A DNA stretch of 64,000 nucleotides, from assembly GCA_052400665.1 (NCBI GenBank), contig JBQTGK010000016.1; one strand, written 5' to 3'. Of this stretch, positions 53,441-63,188 are shown piece after piece. The notes beneath the pieces were generated by a model. That model worked only from the letters and a program-made list of their open reading frames with translations. It made no database searches and was not told the DNA's origin. The number at the start of each line of letters is the position of its first letter. Positions within the stretch are counted from its first letter, which is position 1. Source of the stretch: JBQTGK01 sp052400665. GTDB lineage: Bacteria; Bacteroidota; Bacteroidia; Bacteroidales; Marinifilaceae. Position numbers and translations under genes: made by a program.

Positions 53441-54790
53441 TTAATCTTGTTCGTATTCGCTATCCCAATCATTTCCATCATCTCCTTTTTGACCTTCCAT
53501 TTTTATTAAGAAGTTCTTAGCTGGAAAATATGGTTTCATATGAATGTCAAGATGAACACGATCTTTCTGAATTGGATCTTGCTCGAAGCGTTTAATTGTG
53601 AAGTTTTCAATTAATTTATCCGGACCTGATATGGTATCTAAGAATTGAATAATTTGCTTTAAAAGGTCCTTTCGGGTTCTGGCATTAAAATTCTCAAAGG
53701 CTCTACGATTAAGAAAATCCATCATCACCTTGGTTACGTAATCGAAAACTCTTACAACAGAATAAGTCTGAAGACCTAAGTTAGCACCGTTAAAAAGGGT
53801 TTTTGCGGAGAAGGCCATTACTTTTCCATATTCGTTTACCATTGGGATTAAGCCCATTTTTTCTAGGCTGGAGATTTCACTTTTGCGAAGATCAAATTTA
53901 ACCCCTTGTACTTCGTTAAGACCTCCAAATTTCTTACCCGCTGTAACCTGCGACATAAGAGTTTGATATACTTTACCAGCTAATGCACCAGCAGGAGGCA
54001 CAAAAAGATCATCTTCTTCGTTTACTTCGTCGAATTTTCCACGGCCAACAAGCCAGTTGCAGGTCATCATTACGTTCGATCGAAACATGTCACCACCAGA
54101 AAGTTTTGCTGCGCTAAACATTTCCATTACATCATCTGGTTCGTCTAAATGTTCAAAATCGGTAATCATCATTACCTTATTGTCATAAGCGATTTTTCCC
54201 CATTTTTCAATTAACATATTCGATCCTAAGTATCCTGGAAGTACTAATAATCCATAATTTTCACTTAAATCAAGTCGATCGTAAGTATTTTTTATTTCGG
54301 CAGATACCGCATCGATGTATCTTGTGTTATCCAAATCTTTAATTTGATCTGGATCTGCATTCATAATGGAGATATTCTTGACTTTATCTTGTTCAGTGTT
54401 TTTATAAAATAAAGCTGTGCTTCGATATGATTTTTCGAGATCTCTGGTTTGCTCTATTACAACACTAAGATTTTTCTTAAGTGTTTGAGCAGTCTCACTT
54501 GCCTTTTCTTTGCTTTTGGTAATCATCTCATTAATATCGCTTGAGCCATTGATAGCCTCCGACCATATTTCGAGAGTTCTTTTTAACTGTTCGCGTTCCT
54601 CTTTTTTTGAGATTTCTGTGAAGAATATTTTTTTTCTGGCTTTACGTTCAGGATTCATATTCTGAACTCCTTCAATAGCGGTTTCGAGTAAATCAAACCC
54701 TCCATATTTTGCCAATTTATTAATGTTCTCCTTTAAGGGTAATTCGTTAGTTGCTACCGAATTAGCTATTTGTTCTTTGCTTTGTACCAT
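53441..54790 (-). CDS. tssC: T6SS contractile sheath large subunit TssC
   Basis: A 449-aa sheath protein (DUF5458-type Bacteroidota TssC/VipB). Marks: a helical N-terminus, DLSENYGLLVLPGYLGSNMLI, MMTCNWLVGRGKFDE, VFDYVTKVMMDFLNRRAFENF and a C-terminal strand region (VHLDIHMKPYFPAKNFLIKM). With TssB it forms the sheath that drives the tube. It follows tssB by 4 bases; acidic C-terminus DSEYEQD. Confidence 0.94.
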   Translation of the reverse strand: MVQSKEQIANSVATNELPLKENINKLAKYGGFDLLETAIEGVQNMNPERKARKKIFFTEISKKEEREQLKRTLEIWSEAINGSSDINEMITKSKEKASETAQTLKKNLSVVIEQTRDLEKSYRSTALFYKNTEQDKVKNISIMNADPDQIKDLDNTRYIDAVSAEIKNTYDRLDLSENYGLLVLPGYLGSNMLIEKWGKIAYDNKVMMITDFEHLDEPDDVMEMFSAAKLSGGDMFRSNVMMTCNWLVGRGKFDEVNEEDDLFVPPAGALAGKVYQTLMSQVTAGKKFGGLNEVQGVKFDLRKSEISSLEKMGLIPMVNEYGKVMAFSAKTLFNGANLGLQTYSVVRVFDYVTKVMMDFLNRRAFENFNARTRKDLLKQIIQFLDTISGPDKLIENFTIKRFEQDPIQKDRVHLDIHMKPYFPAKNFLIKMEGQKGDDGNDWDSEYEQD

Positions 54791-54794
54791 TTTG

Positions 54795-55247
54795 TTATCT
54801 GTCCAATTTGTTCAATTCATCAATTAATCCGCTTATGGCGGCTGAAAGAGCAGCTTTTGCTTCAGGATCGGTTAGAGCAGCCTTTAAAATCTTATTTGTT
54901 TTTAACTGTTTAATAATTTTATTGTGCTGCTCTTTTTCTGTAGTTAGACTTTTAAGAAACTCACTTTGGGAGGTAATGCCTTTTATGCCAAAATCGCCCA
55001 GATTTTTAAAGCCTAATGTTTCTTTTTGGCTGGTTCCTTCTGATGTTTCAAAATCTACTTCAATTTGAGGTTTAAAATGTCGAAAAACATCTTCTATAGT
55101 ATCAAGCCCTTTAACAATATTGGGTTTGATAGGTGCATCGTAAGTTAATTTTTCTACTAGTAAAGTTTTGTTTTGTGGAATTTCCTGGATAGCCTCACCG
55201 GCATCTAATTTTACTTCTGTTCCACCAAGCTCAAAATTTCCGCTCAT
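54795..55247 (-). CDS. tssB: T6SS contractile sheath small subunit TssB
   Basis: A 150-aa TssB/VipA. FELGGTEVKLDAGEAIQEIP at the N-terminus, KTLLVEKLTYDAPIKPNIVKGL, then DIEDVFRHFKP-like NTIEDVFRHFKPQIEVDFE and a C-terminal helix pair. ATG start; 4 bases before tssC, so translated together. The gap to clpV (99 bases) is free of terminators. Confidence 0.93.
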   Translation of the reverse strand: MSGNFELGGTEVKLDAGEAIQEIPQNKTLLVEKLTYDAPIKPNIVKGLDTIEDVFRHFKPQIEVDFETSEGTSQKETLGFKNLGDFGIKGITSQSEFLKSLTTEKEQHNKIIKQLKTNKILKAALTDPEAKAALSAAISGLIDELNKLDR

Positions 55248-55346
55248 GCTTTCTATTTTTAAATGTTTATTAATAGGTTTCTTTTGTAAAATATAATTGT
55301 CGGATTTGGAGTGGTTTTAAACAATCACTTTTTAAATCCAGTTGTT

Positions 55347-57767
55347 TTATTTAACCTTAAGTTTTAGATTGTTATTTTTACTAAATGATACTGTTACTTT
55401 TTGTCCTGGTTTTAGTTCATTGCTAATGATCATTCGGGATAAGGGAGTTCGCAGTCGGGTGCGAATAATGTTTCGAAGTGGACGAGCACCATATTGAGGA
55501 GAGTATCCTTCTTCAGCAAGCTTTTCCCTGGTTTTATTATTAATTTCCAACTCAATTTCCTGTTGACTAAGTGCTTCTGTTAGCTCTTTAAGTTGAAGAT
55601 TGAAAATCTTAGTGATGTTCTCTTTTGTTATGGGTGCGAAGGGAACTATTCCGGTAAGTCGACCTAAAAATTCGGGGCGAAAATAGTTTGCCATGCTTTC
55701 CATTAACTTATCAGAGGCTGGTAGTGTTTGTTTTTCGTTGAATTGATCGACAATTGACTGACTTCCAATATTGGATGTGAAAAGAATAACTGCATTGGAG
55801 AAATCTCCGGTTTTACCCAAGCGATCATGTATGGTTCCTTCGTCAAGTATTTGCAGAAAAATATCGAATACAGAAGGGTGTGCCTTCTCTATTTCATCAA
55901 AAAGGACTACAGAATAAGGTTCTTGTCTAATCTTATTTACAAGCATACCTCCTTCTTCGTAACCAACGTATCCCGGAGGAGCTCCATAAAGCAAGGCTGC
56001 TGAATGCTCCTCTTTAAATTCAGACATATCGAAACGAATTAATGAGGCTGATGACTGAAACAGGAAGTTGGCAAGCTGTTTCCCTAACTCGGTTTTACCT
56101 GTTCCTGTGGGGCCTAAAAAGAAAAATGAGCCTATTGGTTGTCCAGGTCTGTTTAGTCCGGAGCGTGATTCAAGTATCGATTCACAAACTGCCGTTACAG
56201 CCTGATCCTGACCTATTACTGAAGATTTTAAGGTATCTTCCATTCCCAGTAAACGATCGCGTTCGCGAGTCATTATTTTTCCAACAGGAATGCCACTAAC
56301 CCTTGCAATAGTTGTAGCTAAATTATGAAAGTTAATTTCATTGGTTTGATTTGCGATTTCATATCGTAAAAGATCGATCATATTACGGCAGTTGGTTGTT
56401 TGTTCAACTGTTTCGTTTGATTCATCTTGGGGTTGACCAATATAGGTGAGGAATTTCCGAAGGCCAGCATCAATAATGGTAAGGTCAGAAGATTCGCAAT
56501 CTGTTGCTTCAAGTTGTTTTTCTAACTGATCAATCTCACCAGGTAACGTATCCATTTGTGCTCGGGTACCTGCCATTGTACGGTCTATAAGGTCAATAGC
56601 AGAATCGGGTAATTTTCTTTCACTAAAATGTCGTGAGGCGAGCGTGACAGCTTCGGCTATTTGATCTGTATGGATGCTTAGTTTGTGGTGATTCTGAAGT
56701 TGTGATATTGCGCTTAAAGTCATCTCAACAGCGTGATTGTGATCTGGTTCTTCAATATTTACATGCTCGAAAAGTCGTTTTAAACCACTATCGCCATCAA
56801 CGAGTTTACGAAATGAATCGTTCGGAATTGTTGCTATAAGCACAAAATACCCTTTGTTAAGTTCCGATTTAAGAAGATGAATTATACCTGTATTTCCCGA
56901 TTTATCGTCAATAAGTGTTTGAAGATCATCAAGAAATAATATGGGACGGTTTAATTGTCCTAACTGCTTAAATACTTTTCTAAGTCTATCTTCAATTTCT
57001 CCTTTATAAGTAGCTCCAGCCAGGATATTTTCCATTTGAAGCTTAAATACTTTCGATTGAGTAAGAAGATCGGGAACTTTTCCCTGAGAAATAATAGTAG
57101 CCAGTCCGTTTACAATTACCGATTTACCAACTCCGGATTCACCTGTAATAAGTATGTGCGGCTTAGTAAACCGACCAATGGTTTCTGTAATATTTAACAA
57201 CTCCTGATCTCTTGCAACTACCACCGATAATTGCTTGTTTTTTGCTAAAAGAGTTAGGTCGGTAAGGTATTCAAACTCGCTTTTTGTTTTATTCTCTTTT
57301 GTTTTAGTTGTATTTATTCGTTTGGCTGGAGTAAATATCTCTAGCAGTTGATCGCGTTGAAGAGGGAATGTTTTTAGTTGGTCGAAAGTAAATCCTACTC
57401 CTGGTGTGGTTAGTGCTGTAAGTACGCTAAGTGAACTTAGTTCGGATTGTTCTGTGAGCAGATTAAGTTCTTCTGCTTCTTGAAAAATATTTTCTACTCC
57501 ATCATCAGCAGGAATTGGATTGGAGAATTTTGTGCCTTTAGGATAGGATTCCATGCGAACTTCAGCCCATTCTTCCATATAGTAAACATCAATATCCATA
57601 GCAAATAGTTCCTCCCGTAATCCGCTGTCTTTATGAAGAAGCCCTTTTAGTAAATGGGCAGGAGAAAAGCAGGGATTACTATATTCTTTGGCGCAGGATT
57701 GTGCGACTATTATGGCATTTTTAATTTCTTCGGATAGTTTTAATATGCTATTTTCGATTTGTACCAT
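55347..57767 (-). CDS. clpV: T6SS sheath-recycling AAA+ ATPase ClpV (TssH)
   Basis: An 806-aa Clp-family unfoldase that disassembles contracted sheaths. N-domain about 10-150; first AAA+ with Walker A GESGVGKS (209-216) and Walker B as ILFLDDLQ (Asp280-Asp281 where Glu is usual); short middle domain; second AAA+ with GPTGTGKTELGKQ, VVLFDEIEKAHP and sensor GARPLRNIIR. Upstream gene of clpV-tssB-tssC on the minus strand. The Walker-B Asp in D1 suggests that hydrolysis is mainly in D2; that is inference. Confidence 0.95.
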   Translation of the reverse strand: MVQIENSILKLSEEIKNAIIVAQSCAKEYSNPCFSPAHLLKGLLHKDSGLREELFAMDIDVYYMEEWAEVRMESYPKGTKFSNPIPADDGVENIFQEAEELNLLTEQSELSSLSVLTALTTPGVGFTFDQLKTFPLQRDQLLEIFTPAKRINTTKTKENKTKSEFEYLTDLTLLAKNKQLSVVVARDQELLNITETIGRFTKPHILITGESGVGKSVIVNGLATIISQGKVPDLLTQSKVFKLQMENILAGATYKGEIEDRLRKVFKQLGQLNRPILFLDDLQTLIDDKSGNTGIIHLLKSELNKGYFVLIATIPNDSFRKLVDGDSGLKRLFEHVNIEEPDHNHAVEMTLSAISQLQNHHKLSIHTDQIAEAVTLASRHFSERKLPDSAIDLIDRTMAGTRAQMDTLPGEIDQLEKQLEATDCESSDLTIIDAGLRKFLTYIGQPQDESNETVEQTTNCRNMIDLLRYEIANQTNEINFHNLATTIARVSGIPVGKIMTRERDRLLGMEDTLKSSVIGQDQAVTAVCESILESRSGLNRPGQPIGSFFFLGPTGTGKTELGKQLANFLFQSSASLIRFDMSEFKEEHSAALLYGAPPGYVGYEEGGMLVNKIRQEPYSVVLFDEIEKAHPSVFDIFLQILDEGTIHDRLGKTGDFSNAVILFTSNIGSQSIVDQFNEKQTLPASDKLMESMANYFRPEFLGRLTGIVPFAPITKENITKIFNLQLKELTEALSQQEIELEINNKTREKLAEEGYSPQYGARPLRNIIRTRLRTPLSRMIISNELKPGQKVTVSFSKNNNLKLKVK

Positions 57768-57864
57768 ATCGTATTAAATAATTTAACAATATTGATTGTG
57801 TAGTTGCAGTAAAATTAGGGCATACGTATCATAACATTCCTAATTATATATGAAATACCTATAA

Positions 57865-57885
57865 CAAATATAATTATTATATTTG
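57865..57885. promoter_or_regulatory. Palindrome carrying a -7 box on each strand, clpV/tssE divergent region
   Basis: CAAATATAA, TTA, TTATATTTG form a 21-bp dyad. It contains TATATTTG on the plus strand (57878-57885) and TATATTTG on the minus strand (57865-57872), both full TAnnTTTG matches pointing outward. No TTG is seen at 19-20 bases on either side, so activator help would be needed if these are real. Confidence 0.4.
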
Positions 57886-58033
57886 ATTAAAATAAGGATT
57901 GAAAATATGTTTTAGTTAAATTTAGATGGAAGTGTTTGTTTTTTTTGATAAATTCGTACTTTCTTTAGTGTTTGATAATCTATAAATAAGCTGCTATTTA
58001 TTTTACATAGCGGTTTTAATTAAAAATAATATT

Positions 58034-58468
58034 TTGAATAAGATATACTATGCATTACCATTGAACTTTGGGAGATTGTGTAAAAAAAAAGATCATGAAC
58101 ATTGTACTCTAAAAGAATCTATATCTCAGCATTTGTATTTAATAATAACAACAGCTTTAGGTGACTGTTTGTACGATGAAACATACGGATGTTCCATTTG
58201 GGATAGCGACTTTGACAATGAAATTAATGATAGCAGATTAAAAGCACAAATCAAAGCAGGATTATGTTTATCAATCAAAAAACATGAAAACCGTTTGGAA
58301 GATTTAGGAATAGAAATATCCTTTTCTCAGGCATTGGTTAATGTTGGTGAACATGTAACGAGCATGAAAAAGAAGCTGGATTTGGTGGTGACAGGAACAT
58401 TGACACAAACAGATGAGCCTTTCGTGTTTTCGGGATACTTTTTTATGGGACCATTGTCCTATTATTAA
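58034..58468 (+). CDS. tssE: T6SS baseplate protein TssE (gp25-like)
   Basis: A 144-aa GPW/gp25-family protein: SISQHLYLIITTALGDCLYDETYGCSIWD is the gp25 core, followed by LKAQIKAGLCLSIKKHENRL with the EPR-type region as HENRLEDLGI. The start is TTG at 58034; no ATG fits near the N-terminus. First gene of tssE-tssF-PKD-tssK-tssO on the plus strand, 16 bases before tssF. Confidence 0.9.
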   Translation: MNKIYYALPLNFGRLCKKKDHEHCTLKESISQHLYLIITTALGDCLYDETYGCSIWDSDFDNEINDSRLKAQIKAGLCLSIKKHENRLEDLGIEISFSQALVNVGEHVTSMKKKLDLVVTGTLTQTDEPFVFSGYFFMGPLSYY

Positions 58469-58484
58469 AAATGATTTTAAGTAA

Positions 58485-60278
58485 ATGGAGCATAAAGAAT
58501 TAATAAAAGAGAGAATGTTGAGGCAGGCATCACGTATGTGGGCCATTGATGAAGTGTACGATGAGTCCTCTTTTGATCCCTTAGTACGTATTTTAATTTC
58601 TGCACTTGCCGCCGAAAGTGAGTCAATTTACCATGAAATGGATCAAGTGCAGGATCGTGTAGCCCAAAAGTTGATGAATCAGCTGATTCCTCATATTCAT
58701 GGAGGTGTTCAGCCAGGTAATTCGGTTGCAATAATTAATCCTACAGACTCGGTAACTTGTTTACCTGCAGGTTATAAGTTTTTAAGTAGAGTGCGAAATG
58801 AGTTTGATGCCCTTAAGGAGTTGCAGTTTATTTCCCTACAAGAAGCTTTTCTTTTCAAAGGAGGTATTAAGTATATACTTTCTAATTCAGCTTGCTATCA
58901 GATGACTGATTATCGTTTTAAGTCTCGAATTGAATCTGATGTTTTGAAGGGAATTAGTATTGATAAAAATGAAGTGCTTCTTGGCATTGAAATACCGGAT
59001 AATAGTGATGGATTAAATCTTTTTCGCTTATTTTTTGATTTTAAGGAAAATACAGACCTTAGGGATTCTTTTTATCGTCAGTTAAAAAATGCAACTTTTT
59101 ACTTTAACGATGAAAAATTAGAAGTTGACTTTGGTTTATATTGTGATGAAGATGAAGAATTGACTATCGATTGGGGGAGTTCGAAAAATGAGCTTATTGG
59201 AATTAAAAAAAGAGTTTTGTCTTACTATAATAGGCAGTTTATAGGAATAAAAAGGAACCAAAAACAAGATTTTAGCATTAACGACACCTTAAACGAAGCG
59301 AATATATGTTGGTTGCGAATCTGCTTTAATGAGGATTTTGATTCTGGATTATTATCGTCCGTAAATTGCTTCGCTAACGCATTGCCAGTTGTAAATCTTA
59401 CCGAACACGAAAAGGTTTTTAAGAGTAGCGAGAACTTATCGGTGATAAGTTTACAGGATGAAGAAGCCTTCTTTGCTCTTGATGTGGTAGAAGGTGATGA
59501 TGGGGTTGTTTATGAGGAGTATGGAGCTCAAAATGGAAGTGAATGGGAAAATGGGACTTTCCTATTGAGGAGAGATGGTGTAGCAGGTATGTCTACTGAA
59601 AATGCGAACGAAGCGATTAATTTTTTAATTGGAAAATTAAGAAATGAAAGTGCTGCATTTGCAATGCTCGATAATGGTAAGTTTTCCGATGATTTAAAAA
59701 TACTCGGACAAATAATTTCTCGATTACAACAATCGGTAACTCAAAAGAAAAGATATCACAGTCCCGTGTATATGTTTTTAAAATACAGGGAAATTGCAGA
59801 TACAATATTTGTGAAATATTATACCACTGCTGGTAAAGTATTAAAAGGAATAAAACCAAACACTCCAATATTACCTTATAAAGGATCTTTAATTCAGCAA
59901 ACTGGGGGGTATTTTATTACACCAATGATTGGTGCCCGTAATGTTTTAAACTCTGACGAACAATTGTATAACAATAGATATATGATGCTGTCGGGAGGTC
60001 GGATTGTTACTAAAAAGGATATTAAAGCTTTAGTTGCAAGTGTTTTTGGAGAGGAAGTGGATCAAATTGATATTGAAAAAGGATTAATGGAGAGTCAGGA
60101 TTCCCGGACGGGGTTTGTGAGGACTATAGATATAAAGTTAACTACTAAACGTGAACTTAGTAAAGAAAATACAATAGTGTTCGAAGGTCGCGAAGTATTA
60201 CATGCTTTAGAAGAAAGAGGAAGTAATATTTATCCTTACTGTTTATTTATTAATGGAATGCAAATATTCAAGCAATAA
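58485..60278 (+). CDS. tssF: T6SS baseplate protein TssF
   Basis: A 597-aa TssF of the Bacteroidota kind. The N-terminus has ASRMWAIDEVYDESSFDPLVRILISALA and RVAQKLMNQLIPHIHGGVQPGNSVA; the C-terminal barrel shows YFITPMIGARNVLNSDEQLYNNRYMML and GGRIVTKKDIKALVASVFGE. TssF forms the wedge with TssG. Its TAA overlaps the next ATG (TAATG). Confidence 0.92.
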   Translation: MEHKELIKERMLRQASRMWAIDEVYDESSFDPLVRILISALAAESESIYHEMDQVQDRVAQKLMNQLIPHIHGGVQPGNSVAIINPTDSVTCLPAGYKFLSRVRNEFDALKELQFISLQEAFLFKGGIKYILSNSACYQMTDYRFKSRIESDVLKGISIDKNEVLLGIEIPDNSDGLNLFRLFFDFKENTDLRDSFYRQLKNATFYFNDEKLEVDFGLYCDEDEELTIDWGSSKNELIGIKKRVLSYYNRQFIGIKRNQKQDFSINDTLNEANICWLRICFNEDFDSGLLSSVNCFANALPVVNLTEHEKVFKSSENLSVISLQDEEAFFALDVVEGDDGVVYEEYGAQNGSEWENGTFLLRRDGVAGMSTENANEAINFLIGKLRNESAAFAMLDNGKFSDDLKILGQIISRLQQSVTQKKRYHSPVYMFLKYREIADTIFVKYYTTAGKVLKGIKPNTPILPYKGSLIQQTGGYFITPMIGARNVLNSDEQLYNNRYMMLSGGRIVTKKDIKALVASVFGEEVDQIDIEKGLMESQDSRTGFVRTIDIKLTTKRELSKENTIVFEGREVLHALEERGSNIYPYCLFINGMQIFKQ

Positions 60279-61294
60279 TGGCAAAAAGTAATGTTAAGTC
60301 TCGTCAGTTTAGAATTGACTCAATGATTTCAAATTTTTTCATATTTCTGTTGATTCCTTTGGTTGCGCTTTTAGGGTTTAAATACTTCACTAAAGAAACC
60401 CTACCCGAAGTGAGTTTTGATGTGTTAGGAGACGAACATTTGGAAAATGAAATGTTAAAGTTTAGAAACAATACAGCAGGTGATCATTCGTATGAATGGA
60501 ACTTTGGAGACAGTACAGACTTGGTTCAGGAAAGATCTCCAATACATATTTATAGTCAACATGGCGACTATACGGTTACGCTTATTGTGGATAATCAATT
60601 CGAATATCAAGAATCAATTCATGTTGAGCGTAAAAAAGAAGAAGAAGAGCCTATGGTGGTTATTCCAAGAATTGCAGGTCCTAAAAAAGTATACGTAGGA
60701 GCTTCAGTTTTTTATACGTGTAGCACAAAAGGAGGACACTCATGGGCGTGGCGAGTGAATGGCAGTAATAAGATTTATTCAAACAAAAAATCTGTAAAGC
60801 TTACCTTTTCGAAAGCAGGTTATAAAACAATTAGTTTAGAGGTGGATGGGAATAGTGAATTTATCGCTGAAAAGAAAATTTATGTTGGAATTAAACCAAG
60901 AAGAATGCGGCAAAATACTTTGTCGAATAATGTAAAAAAACCTAAAAAAGAAGAGGAATATATTCCAGAAACACCCGAGGTTTATACCATTTTTGACAAT
61001 ATTGAAAGGGAAAAAGTAGAGGATGAAGCATTGCCATCTGATGCTGATTTTACAGCTATGTTTTTGAAAATTGCTAAAAAAACCGGGGATAAAAAGAAAT
61101 TTTTAAAATATTTCTATGATAATAATAAATATTTGATGGTTAAATGCAATGGAGACTTAATCACATTTGAAGAACTAATTAAGGATGTTGAAGGAGTTAA
61201 TATTGTATTAAAGGAATTTACTACAGTCCGTAGAAATAATACCAAAATAATTAATGTTACTGTACGATATAAGAAAAAAAGAAGATTAAATTAG
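60278..61294 (+). CDS. PKD-domain single-pass membrane protein, TssP candidate
   Basis: A 338-aa protein: short basic cytoplasmic start, one membrane segment (about 17-39, FFIFLLIPLVALLGF), a PKD domain (about 48-125, YEWNFGDSTDLVQERSPIHIYSQHGDYTVTL), a second PKD-like domain (about 130-208) and an acidic/basic linker to a C-terminal OmpA-unrelated alpha/beta part. In the T6SS-iii gene set the remaining single-pass proteins are TssO and TssP; TssO is recognised below, so this is the TssP candidate. Translationally coupled to tssF. Confidence 0.75.
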   Translation: MAKSNVKSRQFRIDSMISNFFIFLLIPLVALLGFKYFTKETLPEVSFDVLGDEHLENEMLKFRNNTAGDHSYEWNFGDSTDLVQERSPIHIYSQHGDYTVTLIVDNQFEYQESIHVERKKEEEEPMVVIPRIAGPKKVYVGASVFYTCSTKGGHSWAWRVNGSNKIYSNKKSVKLTFSKAGYKTISLEVDGNSEFIAEKKIYVGIKPRRMRQNTLSNNVKKPKKEEEYIPETPEVYTIFDNIEREKVEDEALPSDADFTAMFLKIAKKTGDKKKFLKYFYDNNKYLMVKCNGDLITFEELIKDVEGVNIVLKEFTTVRRNNTKIINVTVRYKKKRRLN

Positions 61295-61301
61295 ATTTAC
61301 T

Positions 61302-62456
61302 ATGATAAATGATAAACAAATGTGTTTACCCGTAAACTGGGTGGATGGCATGAATATTAATAAAAAACATTTTATTGCTCAAGAGAACTCATTCATTAAA
61401 AATAGTATGGGTTTAGCAAATCTATCGGTATCTCCCTTAAGCTTTGGTATTGTGAAAAGTGAGAAAGATTTTTTATGGATGGATATTGATAATGATTTAC
61501 AACTTTTAGTGAATTTTAAGCCTGTGGATATTATTTTTCCGAGTGGTTATCAATACAAAATTCTTGATGGAAAAGAGTTTACTAAGGAGTTTAAGTGTGA
61601 TTTACCTAAAGTAGAAAGTGATGCAGTATACTATGTTATTTTATCGGTAGATCCTTTTTCTCGACAACCAATAGGAATGGCCGATGTAGCAGAGAGTCCT
61701 ATTCGAAAGCCTTTTGTGATTTCAGAAATGAAAATTTCAATTGTAGAAGAAGATGAGTTGTCGGAGATACTATTAGGACTTAACCATATAGTAATTGGTA
61801 AAATAATAAAAATGGATACAAACTGGAATATCGATTCAGATTATATTATTTCTTCAGTTTTTATCTCATCAAACCCAGATTTGTTTGATGTTTACAGACG
61901 AGTAGAAATTTACCTTAGTTCAATTGAGAAATATTCTTCATCAATTATTAATAAAATTCGATTAAAAAAACAAGATAATCCGCTAGCGAAAGCTTTAAAT
62001 GAAATTTGTTATAAACTATTAGATTTTTTAAGTATTACATTATCAAAATATAGGATTTCAATTCCCTATTGTCCTCCGGTTGAAATGATCTTGTTGGTTA
62101 TGGATTTAGCTCGTATAACGAAAAATTCGTTGGATGGATGGCAAGAATGTGGTAAAGATGAATTTATGACATACATTTCAGATTGGTGTAATATTAATGA
62201 AGGTGAATTTGAAGATGCATTAAATAAGGTAATTAAGCATCGATATGACCATAATAAAATAAATTATTCTGTTGAGGTAATTGTAAATTTGCTTAGTTTA
62301 TTAGAGCAAATGCTCACTACGCTTGCCGGATTAGATTATATTGGTAAAAAGATCGAAACAGACCTGTTTGTGAAAGAAGAAACCCTAATGGAAGAGAAGA
62401 TTGAAGGAAGCACTACGGCAAAGAAAAAGAGACCTTTCTTTTTTGGTAAAAAATAG
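61302..62456 (+). CDS. tssK: T6SS baseplate-membrane adaptor TssK
   Basis: A 384-aa TssK of the Bacteroidota type. CLPVNWVDGMNINKKHFIAQENSF at the N-terminus corresponds to the conserved WxEGMxLxPQHFQ segment; the head domain (about 80-200) and the helical C-terminal part (LSSIEKYSSSIINKIR, then YCPPVEMILLVMDLARITKNSL) follow. TssK trimers link the baseplate to the membrane complex. The last residues are basic (KKKRPFFFGKK). Confidence 0.92.
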   Translation: MINDKQMCLPVNWVDGMNINKKHFIAQENSFIKNSMGLANLSVSPLSFGIVKSEKDFLWMDIDNDLQLLVNFKPVDIIFPSGYQYKILDGKEFTKEFKCDLPKVESDAVYYVILSVDPFSRQPIGMADVAESPIRKPFVISEMKISIVEEDELSEILLGLNHIVIGKIIKMDTNWNIDSDYIISSVFISSNPDLFDVYRRVEIYLSSIEKYSSSIINKIRLKKQDNPLAKALNEICYKLLDFLSITLSKYRISIPYCPPVEMILLVMDLARITKNSLDGWQECGKDEFMTYISDWCNINEGEFEDALNKVIKHRYDHNKINYSVEVIVNLLSLLEQMLTTLAGLDYIGKKIETDLFVKEETLMEEKIEGSTTAKKKRPFFFGKK

Positions 62457-62585
62457 TGTTCAGTAAATTTAGAAATTAAAATAAAAAGCTAAAAAATATG
62501 AAATATGCATATTTAAAGCTTTGTGTAAATAAGGGATTGAATGTATGGCAAGTTCCATATGTCAGAAACTTAAAATATAAAACAT

Positions 62586-63095
62586 ATGAAATCACTTAAT
62601 GTTAAACAACGAAGAAAAGCATTTATTAGTTTTTTTCTCTTGTTTTTACTAACATCTTCTCTAGTTGTTGTTATAGTATTTTTTAATTTTAAAGTACCTG
62701 AAAAGGAGAATCAATATCTGCATAATAGGCTAAATTATCTAAATTTAGAGCAAAAACAGACGACTCTTTTTGCCTCTAAAATGGATAAAGTAAAGTCTTT
62801 AATTGATTCAATAGGAATAAAAGGAACTAATGTTGAGTTTACAGATCAGTTAATTTCAACAGAATTGGCTGTAATGAGAAGTAAGTTTATTGCAGAAGAT
62901 AGTACTTCGCATATTGGAATGTATAATAATATTATTCTAACTTATTTAGAGTTAAAGGAGGCAAAAATTGAATTGCTTAATTTGGAGGATGCTAAAACAG
63001 ATCTTGAATCTTATAGTAAAATTATTGAAGAATTAAAAGAGGAATTAGAAGCAAAGCAAAGAGATTTAGACATATACAGACACAATGCCAGATAA
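62586..63095 (+). CDS. tssO: T6SS-iii membrane protein TssO
   Basis: A 169-aa protein with one membrane segment (about 13-36, FISFFLLFLLTSSLVVVIVFF) and a long periplasmic coiled coil at the end (ELKEAKIELLNLEDAKTDLESYSKIIEELKEE in part). This layout is that of TssO, a T6SS-iii envelope component. It follows tssK by 129 bases and ends the operon before a strong terminator. Confidence 0.87.
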   Translation: MKSLNVKQRRKAFISFFLLFLLTSSLVVVIVFFNFKVPEKENQYLHNRLNYLNLEQKQTTLFASKMDKVKSLIDSIGIKGTNVEFTDQLISTELAVMRSKFIAEDSTSHIGMYNNIILTYLELKEAKIELLNLEDAKTDLESYSKIIEELKEELEAKQRDLDIYRHNAR

Positions 63096-63138
63096 TATAA
63101 AGTAAATTAGTAATAAATAATTGTTTACATAAGAGGTG

Positions 63139-63188
63139 AAAAAGCAGTAAAAATGATTAGTAACTAAACATTTTTACTGCTTTTTTTT
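63139..63188 (+). terminator. Terminator of the tssE-tssO operon
   Basis: AAAGCAGTAAAAATG (63141-63155) pairs with CATTTTTACTGCTTT (63169-63183), a 15-bp stem followed by T residues. Confidence 0.9.
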
